Shown: positions 57,420 to 64,000 of the stretch, one piece after another
Numbering within the stretch: position 1 is the stretch's first letter
Layout of the letters: every line of letters begins with the position of its first letter
Notes under the pieces: model-generated
The model's database searches: none
What the model was told of the DNA's origin: nothing
Seen by the model: only the letters and a program-made list of their open reading frames with translations
Assembly: GCF_000517105.1 (NCBI RefSeq)
Contig: NZ_KI912148.1
Location: forward strand, 173,543 to 237,542
DNA: 64,000 nt
Direction of reading: 5' to 3'
Origin: Fischerella sp. PCC 9605
GTDB taxonomy: Bacteria > Cyanobacteriota > Cyanobacteriia > Cyanobacteriales > Nostocaceae
Program-made: the position numbers and the translations under genes

Positions 57420-57872
57420 TCAGATCTCTTCATAACTACATTCCTCTGCATCCTCCCAGCCAAGGAAATCTCTAATTGTAGGGAATCTCCGTTTAAGCTG
57501 GCATTTCAGTTGTTTAACCTCCTGTTCTCGTTTATTTACGTCTGATTGCAGCCATATGATTTCAGATTCTGATTTTTCTAGTTCCTTCTGTAATTGTTCT
57601 ACCTGACTACTTAGTCTCCGGTATTCCTCTGCTTGGGGAACATAAGTAGAACGCCAGGCAACAAAACATAAAGCTGCTAGTCCAGCAATGCAGATGAAAC
57701 TAGGGAACCACAGTTGTACCTTGCGGTTCAACCAAGATACCGTATTCTGCCAATTTATTGACGAATTTTGTATGTATTTCGATTTCTTCTTGACTTTTGG
57801 GGTATGATTGCTCCTGAAACCAGCTTGAGAGTTCCTCCTCGTGTTTTTGACGAATCTGTCTGGTAAGCTCAT
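57420..57872 (-). CDS. Small membrane protein with coiled coil
   Basis: 150 residues as the longest frame. A single hydrophobic segment (about 55-73, SFICIAGLAALCFVAWRS) is followed by a heptad-rich coiled coil (EYRRLSSQVEQLQKELEKSE, then KREQEVKQLKCQLKRRF). It overlaps the upstream gene by 173 bases; an internal TTG near 57731 would cut that overlap to about 30 bases, and the first 47 residues look unlike the rest, so the shorter form is plausible. No family recognised. Phage or plasmid context suggests spanin- or adhesion-like roles, only speculation. Confidence 0.5.
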   Translation of the reverse strand: MSLPDRFVKNTRRNSQAGFRSNHTPKVKKKSKYIQNSSINWQNTVSWLNRKVQLWFPSFICIAGLAALCFVAWRSTYVPQAEEYRRLSSQVEQLQKELEKSESEIIWLQSDVNKREQEVKQLKCQLKRRFPTIRDFLGWEDAEECSYEEI

Positions 57873-58176
57873 CTCTCCAGCTGTACGCCTGTTCTGTGTA
57901 GCTCAAATGCTCTAAGATTTCGTTTTCTAATTCACTCCTAGAACGCGATTTAAGCTCAGCTTCTAGTACTTCTCTAGGGATGCCTGCTAGAGAATATTTG
58001 GGTTGTTCGGGGGCTTTCTGGATGCCGCTATTTGAATTATTAAAGTGGGTATCCAATGTAATTACTTGCTCGTCAGAAAGTTCATCATCTATTACTTCCC
58101 AACCTCTATCCTCAATCTGTTTTACAACAGCACCAAAAGTAACTCCACGACTTTGAATGTATTGGTCTAAATGCAT
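57700..58176 (-). CDS. Hypothetical acidic protein
   Basis: 158 residues with a strong Shine-Dalgarno (AGGAGG) seven bases before the ATG at 58176. Rich in Glu and Gln, mostly helical (LEAELKSRSRSELENEILEH, then WRDELTRQIRQKHEEELSSW). No family recognised. Ten bases downstream of the next gene upstream (58186), thus in an operon with it. Its end overlaps the coiled-coil membrane protein ORF in another frame. Confidence 0.6.
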   Translation of the reverse strand: MHLDQYIQSRGVTFGAVVKQIEDRGWEVIDDELSDEQVITLDTHFNNSNSGIQKAPEQPKYSLAGIPREVLEAELKSRSRSELENEILEHLSYTEQAYSWRDELTRQIRQKHEEELSSWFQEQSYPKSQEEIEIHTKFVNKLAEYGILVEPQGTTVVP

Positions 58177-58185
58177 AGTGTCCTC

Positions 58186-58554
58186 CTAAGCTGCTACTTT
58201 TTTGTTTGAATAAACTTCTAGGAATTTACTGTAGGAAAATTCATCCGCAAATTCTTTATCTGATTGGAGCATTGCCTCTAGCCCTTTCTTACCTAAAGTA
58301 CAGGCCTTTGTTAATAACTTGGCAATTACATAGCATTGATACCTTTTAAGTGGCATGGTATCCTCTAACTCCCCAACCTTTCCGTCAACTTTAGGAAAAG
58401 AGTTGTGATAGTCGCGTATATTTTTACTTGCCATTTTGTTGTAGATTTGGATGGTAATCTTGGAAGTTCCTAGTTTACGAGCTAACTCACTTCTAGAGGT
58501 GTATTCATCCAAATCGTCTAGTGAAAACTTGATTAATTCCTGCGTTAATTTCAT
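58186..58554 (-). CDS. Hypothetical protein with possible N-terminal HTH
   Basis: 122 residues, start ATG 58554 after AAGGGG. Residues 17-40 (EYTSRSELARKLGTSKITIQ) resemble a helix-turn-helix in which SELARKLGTS is the first two helices; the remainder is charged and helical. Perhaps a small DNA-binding protein of the mobile block. No family recognised. Confidence 0.55.
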   Translation of the reverse strand: MKLTQELIKFSLDDLDEYTSRSELARKLGTSKITIQIYNKMASKNIRDYHNSFPKVDGKVGELEDTMPLKRYQCYVIAKLLTKACTLGKKGLEAMLQSDKEFADEFSYSKFLEVYSNKKVAA

Positions 58555-58877
58555 AAAATACCCCTTTTTTCTTTACTCATTCTTTACCTCTACTTCTCCT
58601 CTACTTCTCCTCTACTTTTTCATCTAAACTCTTATTGGTCGTACACTAACGCTACCTATAGATAAGTAATCGTCAATTAACATTAATCTTAAGTAAATGC
58701 AAAGAAACTTAAGAAAATAAACAAAGCTATTTATGAATTTCCGGCAGTAAGCCGGCTATAACGAAGGTTTCAAGCTGGTAAAATAAAAGGAACTCAGTTA
58801 ATTATTAACCTTGAATCCATATAAGCAAATCCCAAAGTGCCCATCGAGGTTACTTGGGATTTATTTTTTGTGGTTGA
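58555..58877. other. 323-base spacer with possible small RNA
   Basis: Left side has CTACTTCTCCTCTACTTCTC tandem units; at 58742-58757 a 5-bp hairpin CCGGC/GCCGG; at 58827-58869 a plus-strand intrinsic terminator. No ORF of note on the plus strand, so the terminator may close a small untranslated RNA. Confidence 0.4.
58827..58869 (+). terminator. Rho-independent terminator on plus strand
   Basis: AAATCCCAA and TTGGGATTT arms enclose GTGCCCATCGAGG-type loop sequence, followed by ATTTTTTGT. No plus-strand gene precedes it, suggesting a small RNA transcript ends here. Confidence 0.6.
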
Positions 58878-59618
58878 TTATCCAACTAATCCTACGCTGA
58901 TAAGTTCACTCTCAATTTTCTTCAAAACAAACCACAGATTCTGCTGACTCCACATCTTTTTACTACTCGTTAGGATACCTTTTTGATTCAATTCTGATGC
59001 CAATTCCAGCAATGTAGAGCCATTATTCCATCGCCGATAAACATCCACCAAAATGTCATATAGAGGTGTCTTCTCTAACTTCCCAGCTTTAGTTTTTCGA
59101 TAGCCTATACCTACCCTACCTATATGCTGTCCTTTGACTCTTTTCGCTCCTAGAGAATCCAAAGTTCGCTCAATTATGATTTCCCGTTCCCAGTTCGCCA
59201 CAGCCGTTAAGATGTTTATCACTAAACGTCCATTCGCACTGTGGGTATCTATTTGGTCACAAACAGAAATCAAGGTATACGTTTTGAAATAGTTCTCTAC
59301 AAGCTCAAATAAATCTTTTGGCGATCGCGTAAGTCTATCGAGTTTGTAAACGACGATTCCATTTGCTTTTCCAGCTTCGAGTAATCCCAGAGCTTCGAGT
59401 AATTCACCTCGATTTTGTTTGGATTTACCGCTTTTGGCTGCGTCATAGAAGAAATCTACAAGGTGATGTCCGTAGAGTTCACAATATCTGGTTATACCCT
59501 CAAGCTGCACATCTTTGGTAATTGATTGTTTTGCTGTGGATGCACGACCGTAGCCGATTAAACGTAATGGTATTGTGTTAGTGGATGCACTATGTGCATC
59601 AGTAGCAGATTCAAACAT
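58878..59618 (-). CDS. Serine recombinase (resolvase/invertase family)
   Basis: 246 residues with AGGAGG before the ATG at 59618. N-terminal resolvase domain: catalytic Ser in LIGYGRASTAKQSI, Arg residues in VVYKLDRLTRSPKDL, and NILTAVANWEREIIIERT before the E helix. The C-terminal part (ILVDVYRRWNNGSTLLELAS...) is a short recombinase-type DNA-binding region with no large-serine-integrase zinc domain. Likely resolves dimers or inverts or integrates the local element. Its 5' end contains a variant of the TGCAC-n-n-AGTGCATCCAC repeat. Confidence 0.9.
   Translation of the reverse strand: MFESATDAHSASTNTIPLRLIGYGRASTAKQSITKDVQLEGITRYCELYGHHLVDFFYDAAKSGKSKQNRGELLEALGLLEAGKANGIVVYKLDRLTRSPKDLFELVENYFKTYTLISVCDQIDTHSANGRLVINILTAVANWEREIIIERTLDSLGAKRVKGQHIGRVGIGYRKTKAGKLEKTPLYDILVDVYRRWNNGSTLLELASELNQKGILTSSKKMWSQQNLWFVLKKIESELISVGLVG
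59590..59601. repeat. Palindromic TGCACnnAGTGCATCCAC-like sequence, variant copy
   Basis: Read on the minus strand: TGCACATAGTGCATCCAC, sharing 16 of 19 positions with the exact pair at 62860-62878 and 63052-63070. It lies in the start of the recombinase gene; coordinates cover only the palindromic core and are approximate. Confidence 0.5.
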
Positions 59619-59777
59619 ATGCGATTCCTCCTGAATTCATTGGTAACTCCCCCAGCTTTGGTAGTGTAGGCTGGGGTATTTTTGTTGATTTACCAAACAC
59701 CTACTAAAAACCTATGCAATACCGCATAAAGTAATGTCTCTAGCAACATTCCAAAAATTAGTTCTTCCATGTTTTGT

Positions 59778-60026
59778 TTATCTAACTAAAGCTAATTTTC
59801 TTTTGTGCTCATTTGATATGTAAATCCGAAATCGTTCCGGAACACCTCTTTCTCGGGCGCTTATTTTGACCTGGTGAACATCCATCAGTCCTAAACCACA
59901 GAATAGTGTTGCTTCTGTTAATTCTGTTGTGATTTCAAAACTATTGCTGGTGAATCTTATGTATTGTGTTGTCTGTGGGTCAAAGAAAAAATATCTGTTA
60001 TCTAGTCGTGGTTTTAGAAGTGTCAT
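59778..60026 (-). CDS. Hypothetical protein
   Basis: 82 residues; GGAGG nine bases before the ATG at 60026. Contains DNRYFFFDPQTTQYIRFTSN and CGLGLMDVHQVKISARERGV; mostly beta with a helical end. No family recognised. Overlaps the end of the upstream 64-residue gene by 29 bases. Confidence 0.5.
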   Translation of the reverse strand: MTLLKPRLDNRYFFFDPQTTQYIRFTSNSFEITTELTEATLFCGLGLMDVHQVKISARERGVPERFRIYISNEHKRKLALVR

Positions 60027-60192
60027 AGCTTCTGTCCTCCAGCTTTGCCTGTAGATAACCTCTTGCCATATTGAGGTCTAATTTTCCTTCTTCATCAACG
60101 CATCTGATGACAATCTCTTGCCAAGGGATGTTTGTAGAAATGCAGATGATTGCCATCTCTCTAGCAGTTAGTGTTCTGAAAATATTTTGCAT
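59998..60192 (-). CDS. Hypothetical small protein
   Basis: 64 residues, GAGGGG directly before the start. FRTLTAREMAIICISTNIPW and GKLDLNMARGYLQAKLEDRS suggest a small helical protein. No family recognised. Part of a run of minus-strand small genes. Confidence 0.5.
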   Translation of the reverse strand: MQNIFRTLTAREMAIICISTNIPWQEIVIRCVDEEGKLDLNMARGYLQAKLEDRSYDTSKTTTR

Positions 60193-60202
60193 TTCCCCTC
60201 AC

Positions 60203-60397
60203 CTATGCAACTTTCTTAGGTCTACCTCTACGTCTCTTTGGCATTGGATTTACTAAAGGGTCAGGAGTAATTTTGAGACGGACTACTTTGGTGTTTAGAA
60301 CTGCTGCGTCCCAAAGCTGAAACAGCCCGGTTATGAAATCGAACAACATTAATCCTGTAAATCCAAGAACGATGTAAATGATTAATAGCGACAACAT
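60203..60397 (-). CDS. Small membrane protein with basic AT-hook-like tail
   Basis: 64 residues from ATG 60397, chosen because GGGAGG lies six bases upstream (the longer frame from 60535 overlaps the antirepressor-like gene and lacks a ribosome site). One hydrophobic segment at residues 2-23 (LSLLIIYIVLGFTGLMLFDF) and a C-terminus PKRRRGRPKKVA containing the RGRP core of an AT-hook. It could tether DNA to the membrane; inference only. No family recognised. Confidence 0.55.
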   Translation of the reverse strand: MLSLLIIYIVLGFTGLMLFDFITGLFQLWDAAVLNTKVVRLKITPDPLVNPMPKRRRGRPKKVA

Positions 60398-60455
60398 ATG
60401 TACCTCCCGGTTTTCCATTTTCAAAATGGAGAACTCCTCACCACCCAGCCCTGGA

Positions 60456-61226
60456 TTATCTAGGAACATCAGTACCAGTGGTTGCTTCGCTAGATGCAAC
60501 TGTGGCGGCTTTCTTAGGCGCGTATAATTCCACAACCTCTTTAGCTGCTACCATCGGGTGCATATCCCTAACATCAATTAATTGAGTCAAGTAAGATTCC
60601 GCATGGTCTAGCAACCTTAGCTGGTCAGACTCCAAACAATCTCGTAGGTTCTGGCAGTTCTTCTGCTGTTTGAGATGTTTGGCATCTGCTCCCAAACAAC
60701 CACGATATAAGGTATCTGTGACATTCTTATATATCCACTTAGTTTCACCTTCGTTCATATCAGGATGTCTCCACCAATAGTCTTTGATAGCATCTGATTC
60801 CGATCGCCTAGTTGCTTTACCTTCTAATCGTGCCTGTAGCCAAAGCTGGCGTTCTTCCTGCTCGAATTTGACCCCGAATGCATCTGAGAACAGTTGATGC
60901 AGAGATAGACCTACCAACATACGACTGAATTCAATTGCTTTTTCATTGCCCTTCAATGCCAATTCAAATAGTAGTCGTTCAAATTCAGTGAGTGGTATGG
61001 CATTAACTGCGTTTGAGTTCAATTCTGTTTTGAGTTTGACGAACTGGAAATCCTTACCCAGTAAAACTTTGACCTCTCTTGTGGCATTGTTTTTGAGTAG
61101 CGAAAACTCACCAGCTAACTGTGGTGCTGCTACATAATAATTACCTTCTTCATCCATAAGCCCCTCTATTGCCACACTCCCAATAGGGACTTGGGTGACA
61201 ATTGCTTTTGTCATCTTATTTGACAT
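60456..61226 (-). CDS. Phage antirepressor-like protein
   Basis: 256 residues. Residues 100-150 include ERQLWLQARLEGKATRRSES followed by DAIKDYWW; the ARLEGKxTRR..(S/T)DAIKDY pattern is what I associate with phage/plasmid regulatory proteins of the antirepressor or Bro-N-linked kind in cyanobacteria and other bacteria. The first 100 residues (IEGLMDEEGNYYVAAPQLAG) look like a Bro-N/KilA-type start, with YVAAPQLA as the T/AxxQLA element. Family assignment moderate. Supports a prophage or plasmid origin of this block. Confidence 0.6.
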   Translation of the reverse strand: MSNKMTKAIVTQVPIGSVAIEGLMDEEGNYYVAAPQLAGEFSLLKNNATREVKVLLGKDFQFVKLKTELNSNAVNAIPLTEFERLLFELALKGNEKAIEFSRMLVGLSLHQLFSDAFGVKFEQEERQLWLQARLEGKATRRSESDAIKDYWWRHPDMNEGETKWIYKNVTDTLYRGCLGADAKHLKQQKNCQNLRDCLESDQLRLLDHAESYLTQLIDVRDMHPMVAAKEVVELYAPKKAATVASSEATTGTDVPR

Positions 61227-61392
61227 ATTTCTTAATTAACTGTAATTGTTTGTATTTAGTAGGTTTCAGCTTGCTATGTTTCGGTAATATTCTCGGAAAC
61301 TTGGGCTTTTACTCTACTGCACGTATTATAGCATTTTGATAGCTTTGCTAACAATGGTATTATATTGATATAGAAGAAAGTGGAGAAGAAAG

Positions 61393-61620
61393 ATGACAGA
61401 AGAAAAAGAGGAACTTGTACAGGTAAATATAAGAATGCCTGAGTCTCTAGCCAATCAAGCTAAGCTAGCGGCTAGAATAAGCGGCATGTCGTTAAACAAG
61501 TACATCATTAAAGTGCTAGATAAAGCTATCTCATTACCCTCATTAGAGGAAGAGGTAGAGCGGTTGCAGAAAGAGATAGAAGCACTAAAAAAAACACCAA
61601 TTCCAGCACTGCTCCTATAG
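61393..61620 (+). CDS. Ribbon-helix-helix (Arc/HicB-like) regulator
   Basis: 75 residues. LVQVNIRMPESLANQAKLAA followed by SGMSLNKYIIKVLDKAI is a typical RHH DNA-binding fold of the HicB/Arc kind, with S-L-N-K-Y-I in the second helix. The C-terminal coiled coil (LEEEVERLQKEIEALKK) probably dimerises. No HicA-like toxin lies next to it. Its stop TAG shares its last base with a GTG start of the next small ORF, implying translational coupling. Confidence 0.8.
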   Translation: MTEEKEELVQVNIRMPESLANQAKLAARISGMSLNKYIIKVLDKAISLPSLEEEVERLQKEIEALKKTPIPALLL

Positions 61621-61724
61621 TGGCAACTACTGATGATTTGCTCAAAGATGAGGAATTTGCAAGAGCTTTGAGGATTGTATTCTCAAAATTATTAGCTGAA
61701 AAGGAGAAGAAGGAAGGTGAATGA
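61620..61724 (+). CDS. 34-residue coupled ORF
   Basis: GTG at 61620 overlaps the RHH gene stop by one base (TAGTG), and its stop TGA overlaps the DUF3102 gene start (ATGA at 61721). The peptide MATTDDLLKDEEFARALRIV then FSKLLAEKEKKEGE is amphipathic and helical. The two tight overlaps argue for a real coding region in a three-gene operon. No family recognised. Confidence 0.6.
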   Translation: MATTDDLLKDEEFARALRIVFSKLLAEKEKKEGE

Positions 61725-62908
61725 AGATGTTAATCCAAGATGCTATTACGGGTCAAATTACACGAGGTACTATCGATAATGAGGTGATTGTAGAGCAAAG
61801 TAATATCGTGCCAGTACCAAGAGATGATGCGTTAGCGCAGTTACACACAGTGCAGCCACTCAGCGATCGCTCTATAGAAAGCTTAATCGTGGAAGCTAAT
61901 CACTTGAATGATTCTATTGAAGGTAACTTTGAAACAATTCAGAGTCTCAAAGAAACAACATGGTCTGAGTGCATTCGATTAGGGGATATTCTCAACGTAA
62001 TTAAATCTCAATGCCCTCATGGAGAATGGGGTAAGTTATTCAGGAAAGGCAGCTTTAAGTTTACAATTCGTACTGCTCAGCGATATATGGACTGTGCTAA
62101 CAACCGCACTCTGATTGCTGAGTTTGCTGAAAAAGAAAAATCTTTGGGCATTAAGTCCATCACCAGGGCTTTGGCTGGACATCGAAAAGAATCTAACAAA
62201 AACGACACCGTGTCGCATTTGCCAGAAGATATCCAAGACGTAGAGGTTATAGAGGAACCCCAGCTACAACAAGAGTTACCAGGTTCATTCGCATTAGCTG
62301 GTAGTTATTCTCAATCGGTTTATGGTAAACCAACTGAGAATATAGAACAAGAAACACCTGAAACAACCGAAAATCGTTCTTTTATTGAGAGTGTTTTGTT
62401 TTCCAAAGGCGCGCAGATGGAAAACAAAAACCACGAAGAGAATTTTTCCGCCGCAGTTCATGGAGGATATGCACCAATTGCTGAGGAGATAAAGAGGTTA
62501 AAAGCTGAGAATCAGAGATTACAGAAAGAAAATGCCAGACTAATCGAAGAGAACACCCAGCTTAAGGCTAAATTGGATGAATACGAAAAACCAAAAGGAT
62601 ATAAGAAGAGATTAATAACCTATGGAGGCGTAGAAAAAAGTCTTACGGAATGGGAAGATTTTTTAGGAGTGAGATTCAGAATATCCAAAAGAATTTTCGA
62701 TGGTTTAACAGAACAAGAAGCACTAGAAGTCCCCGAAAGATATCGTATTGATAAATGGAGAGAACTTACTAGAGAGGAACAATTGCAATTGATTTCCCCG
62801 GCTTTGAAATCTTTGTTAACTCCAGAACTCAAAGCTGAGGTAGCGGCTGAGCAGGTAGTTGCACTCAGTGCATCCACATCCAGCTTAACCGCCATATCAT
62901 CTGAATAA
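61721..62908 (+). CDS. DUF3102-domain protein
   Basis: 395 residues (a second ATG at 61727). Residues 65-140 show DUF3102 features: CIRLGDILNVIKSQCPHGEW, then FTIRTAQRYMDCANN. Such proteins occur on plasmids and phages and are thought to be ParB/replication-related. Residues 240-295 are a coiled coil (IKRLKAENQRLQKENARLIE). The end contains one of the two exact copies of the 19-bp repeat (62860-62878). Third gene of a coupled operon. Confidence 0.78.
   Translation: MKMLIQDAITGQITRGTIDNEVIVEQSNIVPVPRDDALAQLHTVQPLSDRSIESLIVEANHLNDSIEGNFETIQSLKETTWSECIRLGDILNVIKSQCPHGEWGKLFRKGSFKFTIRTAQRYMDCANNRTLIAEFAEKEKSLGIKSITRALAGHRKESNKNDTVSHLPEDIQDVEVIEEPQLQQELPGSFALAGSYSQSVYGKPTENIEQETPETTENRSFIESVLFSKGAQMENKNHEENFSAAVHGGYAPIAEEIKRLKAENQRLQKENARLIEENTQLKAKLDEYEKPKGYKKRLITYGGVEKSLTEWEDFLGVRFRISKRIFDGLTEQEALEVPERYRIDKWRELTREEQLQLISPALKSLLTPELKAEVAAEQVVALSASTSSLTAISSE
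62860..62878. repeat. 19-bp repeat, exact copy 1
   Basis: TGCACTCAGTGCATCCACA, containing the palindrome TGCACTCAGTGCA. Identical to 63052-63070. Confidence 0.85.
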
Positions 62909-62938
62909 AAGGTAAATGCAATCAGAGTGTCAAAAATA

Positions 62939-62981
62939 GCCAGATGATAACGAATAAATCATCTGGCCTTATTTTTATTTA
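62939..62981. terminator. Strong, probably bidirectional terminator
   Basis: Perfect 10-bp stem GCCAGATGAT/ATCATCTGGC at 62939-62967 with a nine-base loop, then CTTATTTTTATTT. On the minus strand the stem is followed by TATTTTTG, so both convergent operons could stop here. Confidence 0.85.
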
Positions 62982-63051
62982 CCTTTCAAGCCGAGAATAT
63001 TAGTTTTTGTTCCTAATCGTTTCATAAAATTTGTACCCATTACCACCACAA

Positions 63052-63070
63052 TGCACTCAGTGCATCCACA
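63052..63070. repeat. 19-bp repeat, exact copy 2
   Basis: Same TGCACTCAGTGCATCCACA as 62860-62878, here intergenic, just after the minus-strand gene end at 63096. Confidence 0.85.
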
Positions 63071-63095
63071 ATGACGCTAGTCGTTACCACCAAAA

Positions 63096-63584
63096 TTAAA
63101 CTACTGAACCAAAATTAGATTCTGGGTTCGTAGCTACAACCACAGTCATTAATCCCTCGATAGTAGAATCACTGTTATTCGTAATAGTAAATCGGGGGAA
63201 TATTGCCGTACCATCTGTATGTAGGGTAACAGAGGTGTTTGGAGTAGCAGTACCAAAGACAGCAGGTGTACCAGTATCAGCACCAGCTTCACTCACAGTT
63301 CCAGAAGCGTTTACACCATATACAGCAGCAAGAGTACCGCCATTATATTTGGTAGCTTCATAGTCGTAGATTGCATAATCAAAACGTATGAATACAGCAC
63401 ATTCAGTTGGTGGGATTAGTCTCTGTCCGGAGATACCATCAATGAACATTTCGGAATCAGTTACGTTTGCTGTACCGCTACCGAAATACCGATATTGGGA
63501 TTTATATTGATTGCGATTAAAGAAGAGTATAGCCTTATTTTGTAGGGCTAAGGTATCTTGAATAGTTACTACTGGTTGAGCCAT
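63096..63584 (-). CDS. Hypothetical beta-rich protein (possible phage structural)
   Basis: 162 residues, GGAG before the ATG at 63584. Composed of Thr/Gly/Ser-rich strands (YRYFGSGTANVTDSEMFIDG, AVFGTATPNTSVTLHTDGTA) without cysteines, consistent with a small phage capsid or decoration-like protein, but no family recognised. Separated by four bases from the upstream membrane protein gene; the two are in one operon. Confidence 0.5.
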   Translation of the reverse strand: MAQPVVTIQDTLALQNKAILFFNRNQYKSQYRYFGSGTANVTDSEMFIDGISGQRLIPPTECAVFIRFDYAIYDYEATKYNGGTLAAVYGVNASGTVSEAGADTGTPAVFGTATPNTSVTLHTDGTAIFPRFTITNNSDSTIEGLMTVVVATNPESNFGSVV

Positions 63585-63588
63585 ATAT

Positions 63589-64000
63589 TTACTCCAAAAT
63601 TCGTCTTACTGCTCGCCTCTGCTGGTCACTCATTTGTGGTTCTACTTCCTGATGTGGACGCATAGGTGGTGAATTATTTTTAAAAGATTTTGCTGTTAAT
63701 CTTTTCTCTTGTTCTTCGTCCAAAAGCTGACGATAACCCCAATAATCAATGCCAGATGTTTGTAGTTTATTCGTATCCCAGAGTCTTGTTATTTTAGCGA
63801 TTTCTCCTTCATAAACAACATCTTCATTGTTTTCCATGTAAACAGAAAAGTCAGCCATAATTCCTAACCTAAACACTAAACTCACTAACACTCCCAGCCA
63901 CAGAGCTATGAACATCAACCACAGTAGGATATCTGAGTTTCCAGCTTGAGGATAATCTCTTAATATCAACAGAGTCTCTATCTCTTGGTGGTGGTTGATT
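63589..64000 (-). CDS. Membrane protein, partial at window edge
   Basis: A frame from at least 64000 to 63589 (TTG at 63969 is an internal candidate start; upstream codons to the edge are open and read naturally, INHHQEIETLL). One strong hydrophobic segment ILLWLMFIALWLGVLVSLVF is followed by a polar, charged C-terminal region (DEEQEKRLTAKSF; SDQQRRAVRRILE). No family recognised. Its 5' end is probably outside the window. Confidence 0.5.
   Translation of the reverse strand, partial: INHHQEIETLLILRDYPQAGNSDILLWLMFIALWLGVLVSLVFRLGIMADFSVYMENNEDVVYEGEIAKITRLWDTNKLQTSGIDYWGYRQLLDEEQEKRLTAKSFKNNSPPMRPHQEVEPQMSDQQRRAVRRILE

Overview
The window looks like a chromosomal segment of a filamentous, probably heterocyst-forming cyanobacterium (Nostocales type). 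The reasons are the many GCGATCGC (HIP1) octamers, a magnesium chelatase ChlI gene, cyanobacteria-typical families (DUF3891, DUF4347, family-10 GHL, an HD metalloprotein of the Npun_R2479 kind), and dense short tandem and inverted repeats between genes (TAGTCATTAGTCATT, CCACTAACTACTAA, palindromes of the GTAGAGACG type). Genus cannot be fixed from sequence alone.

Left part (1-24.5 kb): a HAD hydrolase cut by the window edge, DNA polymerase I, an Rpn-type nuclease, an AT-rich two-gene module (DUF262 protein plus HEPN-domain protein, probably anti-phage defence), a LapA-like protein, a PD-(D/E)XK nuclease with C-terminal cysteines, a beta-propeller/transglutaminase fusion, a PacL-type Ca2+ ATPase, RecF, a K+ channel-like protein with NAD-binding domains on both sides of the pore, small secreted and SnoaL-like proteins, ChlI, an orphan sugar ABC permease and a DUF3891 protein.

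Middle (24.5-51.5 kb): an IS200/IS605 element whose tnpB carries an in-frame TGA; a single-domain response regulator; a minus-strand set urc1-urc4-upp that reconstitutes the core of the URC uracil-degradation pathway; a site-2 protease; TPR, HEAT and secreted proteins; a COG0523 GTPase with a His-rich loop next to a small Cys protein and a Fur/Zur-like palindrome; a DUF4347 beta-helix surface protein; a DUF1636 protein under a cobalamin riboswitch; hemB of the Mg (Asp-ligand) type behind a perfect Fur/Zur-like palindrome; hpnH for hopanoid side-chain synthesis; a peptide ABC permease; an HD protein; and a truncated flavin monooxygenase. Tetrapyrrole, cobalamin and metal homeostasis themes recur between 40 and 48 kb.

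Right part (51.4-64 kb): tRNA-Gly(CCC), a PBP4-type peptidase, a PAS histidine kinase, and an archaeal-type aspartyl-tRNA synthetase preceded by an unreported-looking 41-codon ORF. From about 57.4 kb to the end the content changes to small ORFs of plasmid or prophage character: serine recombinase, antirepressor-like protein, ribbon-helix-helix protein, a translationally coupled 34-residue ORF, DUF3102 protein, and two unknown proteins. A palindrome-containing 19-bp sequence recurs within this block.

All calls come from reading the sequence and remembered family features; no database search was run.
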